A DNA stretch of 64,000 nucleotides, from NCBI GenBank assembly GCA_963662765.2, contig CAXXUP010000008.1, positions 496,001 to 560,000 on the forward strand, given 5' to 3'. Below are positions 59,119-64,000 of this stretch, one piece after another (positions within the stretch are counted from its first letter, which is position 1; each line of letters begins with the position of its first letter). The translations under genes and the position numbers were made by a program. Source of the stretch: DATMXT01 sp963662765. Its GTDB lineage: Bacteria; Bacillota; Clostridia; Oscillospirales; Feifaniaceae. The notes beneath the pieces were generated by a model. It saw nothing but the letters and a program-made list of their open reading frames with translations, had not been told where the DNA came from and searched no databases.

Positions 59119-59577
59119 ATGGTGTTGGTCTGGCTTGTGCTGACCGTCATATTTCTCGTGGCCGAAGGGCTGACCTTCGGTCTCACCACGCTTTGGTTTG
59201 CGCTTGGGTCGGGCGTGGCCCTGCTCGCGGCCTTCATCCGGCTGTCGGTAACGGTGCAGATCATATTTTTCATTTTGGTTTCGGCGGCGTCCCTGCTACT
59301 GCTGCGCCCCATCGTGAGCGGTGTGCTCAAAGTGGGCCGGGAGCGCACCAACGCCGACCGGGTCATCGGCAAAAACGCCCGGGTGTCCGAGACCATCGAC
59401 AACATACAAGAACACGGACAAGTCAAGCTCGACGGCCAGACCTGGACCGCCCGCTCCGACTCTGGAGAGCGCATTGAGCGGGGCAGCGAGGTCATCGTGC
59501 TGCGCATTTCCGGAGTAAAGCTCATTGTCAAGGCAGCCCCGGGCGAGGGGCCCGAAGTCCCTAATAGCGGGGAATAG
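59119..59577 (+). CDS. NfeD-like membrane protein
   Basis: A 152-residue protein with two or three membrane helices (residues 2-60) and a C-terminal OB-fold (GKNARVSETIDNIQEHGQVK, GSEVIVLRISGVKLIV). NfeD proteins pair with stomatin/flotillin proteins in membrane microdomains, and the SPFH gene follows by 65 bases. Start: ATG 59119 lies 21 bases after GGAGG. An in-frame ATA at 59107, 9 bases after GGAGG, would give I-F-D-N-M-V, matching the MFD start usual in the family; a non-AUG start is possible. Confidence 0.85.
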   Translation: MVLVWLVLTVIFLVAEGLTFGLTTLWFALGSGVALLAAFIRLSVTVQIIFFILVSAASLLLLRPIVSGVLKVGRERTNADRVIGKNARVSETIDNIQEHGQVKLDGQTWTARSDSGERIERGSEVIVLRISGVKLIVKAAPGEGPEVPNSGE

Positions 59578-59642
59578 GCAAAACCGCAAGGCGGGGGAGT
59601 GCCTTCGCCGCGAACAAACCCATTATCGACTGGAGGATTTAT

Positions 59643-60593
59643 ATGCCGCAACTCATTGCCACCATACTATGGATTTTTTTTGGGATGTTTGTCGTCGGAA
59701 TCGTGGCATCCTGCATTCACGTCGTGCCGCAGGCCAAGACATATGTCATGGAGCGACTCGGAGCCTACCAGACCACCTGGGAGGTGGGCCTGCACTTTAA
59801 GATTCCGTTCATTGATCGTATTGCAAAAAAGGTCTCGATCAAGGAACAGGTGGTAGACTTCCCGCCGCAGCCGGTCATCACCAAGGACAACGTCACGATG
59901 CAGATTGACACCGTCATCTACTTCCAGATCACCGACTCCAAGCTCTATGCCTACGGCGTCGAGGTGCCGATGTCGGCCATTGAGAACTTGACGGCCACGA
60001 CGCTGCGAAACATTATCGGCGACCTCGAACTCGACGAGACGCTGACCAGCCGCGACCACATTAACACCAAGATGCGGCTCATCCTTGACGAGGCGACTGA
60101 CGCCTGGGGCATCAAGGTCAACCGGGTCGAGCTTAAGAACATCCTGCCACCCCGCGAGATTCAGGACGCCATGGAAAAGCAGATGAAAGCCGAGCGTGAG
60201 CGCCGGCAGGCCATCCTGCAGGCCGAGGGCGTCAAGGCTTCGCAAATTCTGGTGGCCGAGGGCGAAAAGGAGTCGGCGATTTTACGTGCCGACGCCTCCA
60301 AAATCACCAAGATCCGCGAGGCCGAAGGCGAGGGCGAAGCCATCCTGACCGTGCAGCGCGCCTTAGCCGACTCCATCAAGATGCTAAACGACGCCAACCC
60401 GCAGGAGGGCGTAATCAAAATCAAGGCGCTGGAGGCTTTCGCCAAGGCAGCCGATGGTCGGGCGACCAAGATCATCATCCCGAGCGAAATTCAGGGTATC
60501 GCGGGACTTGCCGCCTCGGTGGCCGAGATCCTTACGCCCAAAGCGGTGCCGGCGGGCAAAGCGTCCGAACTGAAGGCGCCCGAAAAGGAATAA
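59643..60593 (+). CDS. SPFH/stomatin-like membrane protein (QmcA type)
   Basis: A 316-residue protein with an N-terminal membrane helix (residues 5-28), the SPFH core (VPQAKTYVMERLGAYQTTWE, DNVTMQIDTVIYFQI, RNIIGDLELDETLTSRDHIN) and a long Ala/Glu coiled coil (MKAERERRQAILQAEGVKAS). The C-terminus is short and charged. Stomatins form ring-like scaffolds that organise membrane proteins, often proteases. GGAGG lies 5-6 bases before ATG 59643. Operon with NfeD, ended by a strong hairpin. Confidence 0.93.
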   Translation: MPQLIATILWIFFGMFVVGIVASCIHVVPQAKTYVMERLGAYQTTWEVGLHFKIPFIDRIAKKVSIKEQVVDFPPQPVITKDNVTMQIDTVIYFQITDSKLYAYGVEVPMSAIENLTATTLRNIIGDLELDETLTSRDHINTKMRLILDEATDAWGIKVNRVELKNILPPREIQDAMEKQMKAERERRQAILQAEGVKASQILVAEGEKESAILRADASKITKIREAEGEGEAILTVQRALADSIKMLNDANPQEGVIKIKALEAFAKAADGRATKIIIPSEIQGIAGLAASVAEILTPKAVPAGKASELKAPEKE

Positions 60594-60608
60594 ACTTTAT
60601 AATGATGT

Positions 60609-60640
60609 GGCCGCCGGACTTTTGTCCGGCGGCCTTATTT
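60609..60640 (+). terminator. intrinsic terminator of the NfeD-stomatin operon
   Basis: GGCCGCCGGAC-TTTT-GTCCGGCGGCC followed by TTATTTAT, 15 bases after the stop. Confidence 0.87.
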
Positions 60641-60742
60641 ATCGTCACGGAGTCCGAATAAAAGGGGGCGCCCGGGGAGTAAACTATTGCAGACACGAAA
60701 GACGGCGTCCGGTGATGCCGATTGTCATCTGGGAGTGATTGA

Positions 60743-63079
60743 ATGAGGCTTACGGACGCCGCCACGGCGGCGGTGGGAAGGGCAACCGGCTGCGCCAGAC
60801 GGCTCGGCCACAGTTTTGTTGGCAGTGAGCATCTGCTGTATGGGCTGGCGTCGGACGACAGGGGGCTCGTGTCGGCCATGCTGGCAAGCTATGGGGTCAC
60901 GGCGGCCGCAGTGGAAGCGGCCATCGCTTCGCGCTACGGCAGAGGTGCGACGGATGGCGCGCCGCCGGGACTTACGCCGCGGGGCAAACGAGTCTTAGAG
61001 GGTGCGGCCGCGGGGGCGGCGGCCTTTGGGCAGAGCCACGTCGGACCGGAGCACATTTTTCTGTCGCTCCTTGGCGAAGGGGAGGGCGGGGCCGTCTCAC
61101 TCTTAAAGGGACTCGGCTGTGAGGTACGCCGCATGGCCGATGAGTTGTGCTCCGCCATGGGCCGTATCAGCCCTGAGCGGGGGGAGGACGCGTCCTGTCC
61201 AACACTGTCCCAGTTTGGCACCGACCTGACGGCGGCTGCCAGACGCGGCCGGCTCGACCCCGTCATCGGGCGGGAGACCGAGACGGCTAGAGTCATCCAG
61301 ATCCTTTCCCGCCGCCGCAAAAACAACCCCTGCCTCATCGGGGAGCCGGGGGTGGGCAAGACGGCGGTGGTCGAAGGACTTGCCATCGCCATCGCGGAAG
61401 GATCAGTGCCGCAGACCCTCATTAGACGACGCATTGTCACACTCGACCTGCCGGCCATGATCGCTGGTGCCAAGTACCGCGGCGAGTTCGAAGAGCGGCT
61501 GCGGGCAGTCATCGAGGAGGTCAAGTCGGCCGGCGACGTCATCCTCTTCATCGACGAGCTGCACACCATTGTGGGGGCGGGCGCGGCCGAGGGGGCAGTC
61601 GACGCGGCTTCCATCCTAAAACCGCCCCTGGCCCGGGGTGAGCTGCTCTTAATCGGGGCGACGACGGCGGAGGAGTACCGCCGCCACATTGAACGGGATG
61701 CGGCCCTTGAGCGCCGGTTCCAGCGGGTGCTTGTGGCGGAGCCGGACGAGGCCGCGGCAACGCGCATTCTTGTGGGACTGCGCGACCGGTATGAGGCCCA
61801 TCACGGTGTCACAATAACGGACTCGGCCATCGACGCGGCCATCCATCTGTCGACTCGGTATTTGCCCGACCGCCGGTTGCCCGATAAGGCCATCGATCTC
61901 ATCGATGAGACGGCCGCCCGGGTTAGGCTGTCGGCCGCCACCTGTCCAACTGAGCTGCGCACAGCCGAGGAGAAGCTCGCCTCCACCAAGACCGAAAAAG
62001 AGGCCGCCGTGTCGGGACAGGACTTTGAACGGGCTGCGGCGCTGCGGGACGCTGAGCGGCGGGACGCGGCCCTGCTGGAGGGGCTGCGCAACCGGTGGGA
62101 GGAGGGGGCTTCCGGCCGACTATCTGTGGGGCCGGCCGATATCGCTGCCACCGTCGCCGACTGGACCGGTATCCCTGCCGGCCGTCTGACCGAGGGGGAG
62201 GCAGGCCGCCTGCTTCGTTTGGAGGAAGAGCTGTCGGCCCGGGTGGTCGGACAGGAGCCGGCCATCGCCGCAGTGGCGAGGGCCGTGCGCCGGGGCCGGG
62301 CGGGACTGTCCGATCCGCGCAGGCCCAGAGGGTCATTTGTCTTTCTCGGACCGTCGGGTGTGGGCAAAACCGAGCTTGCCAAGGCGTTGGCGAGTGCCGT
62401 CTACGGCTCTGAGGAAGCCCTCGTGCGAATCGACATGTCGGAGTATATGGAGCGGCATTCGGTTTCCCGGCTTGTCGGTTCCCCGCCCGGATATATCGGA
62501 TACGACGACGGAGGGCAGCTCACGGAGCGCATCCGCCGCAGGCCCTACTGTGTGCTGCTCTTAGACGAAATTGAAAAAGCCCACCCCGACGTCTGGAACA
62601 TACTGCTCCAGCTCTTTGAGGAGGGCTGTCTGACCGATGCGCAGGGGCGCAAGGTCGACTTCCGCAACGTCATTCTCATCATGACCGGCAACATCGGATC
62701 GATGTCCCCAAAATCGGCAGGATTTGGAGCGACGGCCGAGAGTGCGGTCATGGCCGAGGCCAAGCGGACCTTCCGTCCGGAACTTTTAAACCGCATTGAC
62801 GAAATCATCATTTTTGCTCCCCTGGGTCCGGAGTCACTGGCCCGCATCGCGCGGCGGCTCATCTGTGAACTTTCGGCCAGAGCCGACGCCGCCGGCTGCG
62901 AGCTAACGGTTACAGATGCCGTCATCGAACACCTCGCCGCAAACCTCGGGGCGCGGCAGCTGCGCCGGGCGGTCGAAACCGAGCTTGAAGACGAGCTCGC
63001 CCGGCTGCTGCTGTCGGGTGCGCAGAGAGCCACCGCCACCGTTGAGGAAGGACGTATTAAAGTGACGGAAGGGCCCTAA
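60743..63079 (+). CDS. clpC: ClpC-type AAA+ chaperone/protease ATPase
   Basis: A 778-residue Hsp100 unfoldase. Residues 1-145 form a double Clp-N repeat (LGHSFVGSEHLLYGL and QSHVGPEHIFLSLL). NBD1 has GEPGVGKTAV and VILFIDELHTIVGAG. A UVR-type motif sits in the middle (GQDFERAAALRDAERR). NBD2 has GPSGVGKTELAK and LLLDEIEKAHPDVW. The ClpP-docking loop position reads KSAGFGA, with AGF where Bacillus ClpC has VGF. The NBD1 stretch ILKPPLARGE has Pro for the usual Ala. There is no mcsAB/ctsR cluster here, unlike Bacillus. GGGAGTG lies 5 bases before ATG. Confidence 0.92.
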   Translation: MRLTDAATAAVGRATGCARRLGHSFVGSEHLLYGLASDDRGLVSAMLASYGVTAAAVEAAIASRYGRGATDGAPPGLTPRGKRVLEGAAAGAAAFGQSHVGPEHIFLSLLGEGEGGAVSLLKGLGCEVRRMADELCSAMGRISPERGEDASCPTLSQFGTDLTAAARRGRLDPVIGRETETARVIQILSRRRKNNPCLIGEPGVGKTAVVEGLAIAIAEGSVPQTLIRRRIVTLDLPAMIAGAKYRGEFEERLRAVIEEVKSAGDVILFIDELHTIVGAGAAEGAVDAASILKPPLARGELLLIGATTAEEYRRHIERDAALERRFQRVLVAEPDEAAATRILVGLRDRYEAHHGVTITDSAIDAAIHLSTRYLPDRRLPDKAIDLIDETAARVRLSAATCPTELRTAEEKLASTKTEKEAAVSGQDFERAAALRDAERRDAALLEGLRNRWEEGASGRLSVGPADIAATVADWTGIPAGRLTEGEAGRLLRLEEELSARVVGQEPAIAAVARAVRRGRAGLSDPRRPRGSFVFLGPSGVGKTELAKALASAVYGSEEALVRIDMSEYMERHSVSRLVGSPPGYIGYDDGGQLTERIRRRPYCVLLLDEIEKAHPDVWNILLQLFEEGCLTDAQGRKVDFRNVILIMTGNIGSMSPKSAGFGATAESAVMAEAKRTFRPELLNRIDEIIIFAPLGPESLARIARRLICELSARADAAGCELTVTDAVIEHLAANLGARQLRRAVETELEDELARLLLSGAQRATATVEEGRIKVTEGP

Positions 63080-63115
63080 AGAGGAAGGGCGCATCGAAGG
63101 TGCGGCTGTTGCCCT

Positions 63116-63146
63116 AAAAAAAGAGCGGCCGTGGCCGCTCTTTTTT
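63116..63146. terminator. bidirectional intrinsic terminator
   Basis: AAAAAAAGAGCGGCC-GT-GGCCGCTCTTTTTT between the converging clpC and FolK-Nudix genes. Confidence 0.9.
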
Positions 63147-64000
63147 ATTTGTTTTTAATGGCCCACACTTTTAAGATGGCCGCCACCGTCTTGCCGTCGC
63201 AGATCTCGCCCGACAAAATGCGGTCGACCAGTTGTGAAAGCGGCATGCGGGAGACCGACAGGTACTCGTCGTCGTCGAGGTGAAGCTGACCGAAGGAGAG
63301 CCCCTCGGCCATGTAGAGGTAGATGATCTCATTTGTAAAGCCGGCACAGGGGTAGATGCGGCCAAGATCGGTAAACTGCTCGGCCACAGCCCCTGTCTCC
63401 TCTTCCAACTCCCGGATACCGCAGAGCCGCGGGTCTTCCTTAGGCTTTAAAGTACCGGCTGGGATTTCAATGAGCTCCATCCCGAGGGGATACCGGAACT
63501 GCCGCACCAGTAGCACATTTTCAGCGTCGTCTATGGCGACGACTGCGACGCCGCCGGTGTGCTCCACAACTTCCCGAATGGCCCGCTTACCGTCCGGCAG
63601 CAAGGCGTCGTCCCGCCGGACCCGGATAATCTTGCCGTCATAGACCTTTTCGGTCTCGCGAGCCAGTTCAAAAAAGGCCTCGACTTTTAAATTGCCGGCC
63701 GGCGCCACCTCGCCCTCCGGCCTAGTGGGTGTAAAGGAGAAGTCGCCCGCTCCATCCCAAATTTCAAGCAGCGGCACCATGACGAAGGCACGGCCTCCCA
63801 TCTCGCGGTGGGGGACGGTCAGTATTTTGTCCTCGCTTTTATACCCCTCGTAGAGCAGAATGTCAATGTCAAGGGTGCGAGGGCCCCAGTGGACTTCGCG
63901 GGCGCGGCCGCAGTCGTCCTCGATGCTGTGGATTTTGTCTAAAAGCTCCATGGGGGCGAGCTCGGTTCGAAGTCTGGCGCAGCAGTTGAGAAAGTCGTCT
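63145..64000 (-). CDS. FolK (HPPK)-Nudix ADP-ribose pyrophosphatase fusion, 5' end outside window
   Basis: The frame is open to the right edge. The visible N-terminal part is the end of hydroxymethyldihydropterin pyrophosphokinase: DDFLNCCARLRTELAP, REVHWGPRTLDIDILLYEG, TVPHREMGGRAFVMVPLLEI. After a linker of about 25 residues (from EGEVAPAGN) comes a Nudix hydrolase of the ADP-ribose pyrophosphatase group, with a perfect Nudix box GTLKPKEDPRLCGI followed by RELEEETGA. The two enzymes usually have separate genes; there is no stop or shift between them here. FolK makes the folate precursor; the Nudix domain may clear nucleotide side products, which is inference. Confidence 0.87.
   Translation of the reverse strand, partial: DDFLNCCARLRTELAPMELLDKIHSIEDDCGRAREVHWGPRTLDIDILLYEGYKSEDKILTVPHREMGGRAFVMVPLLEIWDGAGDFSFTPTRPEGEVAPAGNLKVEAFFELARETEKVYDGKIIRVRRDDALLPDGKRAIREVVEHTGGVAVVAIDDAENVLLVRQFRYPLGMELIEIPAGTLKPKEDPRLCGIRELEEETGAVAEQFTDLGRIYPCAGFTNEIIYLYMAEGLSFGQLHLDDDEYLSVSRMPLSQLVDRILSGEICDGKTVAAILKVWAIKNK

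Noticed and set aside
1..64000. CRISPR arrays, tRNA or rRNA genes, prophage or transposon ends
   Set aside because: No regularly spaced identical repeats, cloverleaf-like gene, rRNA core sequence, integrase or transposase was seen on either strand; a tRNA or CRISPR search program could confirm this.

Overview
The window looks like a piece of a Gram-positive anaerobe of the class Clostridia, with fairly high G+C. The genus cannot be named from sequence alone. The evidence is RNase J, DnaD plus a DnaC/DnaI-type loader, a T-box leader on thrS, a TPP riboswitch, ClpC with a UVR motif, DUF951 next to prfA, many lipoproteins with lipoboxes, strong Shine-Dalgarno sites, frequent GTG/TTG starts, and anaerobic enzymes (fumarate-reductase-like flavoprotein, EFR1-type ferredoxin). 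No rRNA, tRNA, CRISPR array, transposase or phage gene was seen.

Layout. 1-5.9 kb: the gyrA 3' end, secG, small redox and membrane genes, a CcdA-TlpA fusion, a ferritin-like/VIT iron transporter, and a cdd-udp pyrimidine salvage pair. 6-11.4 kb: one tight leftward operon DUF951-prfA-sua5-coaE-lytic transglycosylase-RNase J. 11.5-17.9 kb: a TPP-riboswitch-controlled CytX-type permease, a large PAS-GGDEF-HD-GYP protein and a lipoprotein flavin reductase. 18-25 kb: two paralogous alpha/beta hydrolases enclosing an A+T-richer block (Crp/Fnr regulator, MacB-like ABC transporter, lipoprotein adaptor). 25.7-31.2 kb: a TolC-like/adaptor/RND efflux operon. 31.3-38.8 kb: DnaC-DnaD, an orphan solute-binding lipoprotein, and divergent birA and pyruvate carboxylase (frameshifted). 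38.9-43 kb: a metal/Fe-S cluster (NifX-like, Mrp, DUF134, split permease, ArsR, TauE). 43-49 kb: thrS with T-box, a tandem-repeat patch, sirtuin, copper chaperone, serine hydrolase, nitroreductase, EFR1 ferredoxin, DUF2000. 49-53.5 kb: PLP lyase plus AEC carrier, ECF S-component, MocR regulator (frameshifted). 53.7-64 kb: M28 peptidase, two MFS paralogues, NfeD-stomatin, ClpC, and a FolK-Nudix fusion running off the edge.

Functional links. BirA would biotinylate the pyruvate carboxylase encoded divergently from it, and a dyad overlaps the pyc -10. The Crp/Fnr regulator lies divergent from its ABC operon, with a 22-bp dyad centred at about -41.5, the geometry of a class II activator site. Four neighbouring proteins at 38.9-42.1 kb carry Cys/His-rich tails, which suggests a shared metal or Fe-S theme. 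AEC carrier and PLP lyase probably form an operon behind an attenuator-like leader whose U tract contains the AEC start codon.

Most promising for novelty: the Crp-controlled ABC exporter island between duplicated hydrolases, the TolC-like protein apparently without barrel strands in a presumed monoderm, the AEC leader, and the FolK-Nudix fusion. All calls rest on reading the sequence; no database search was run.
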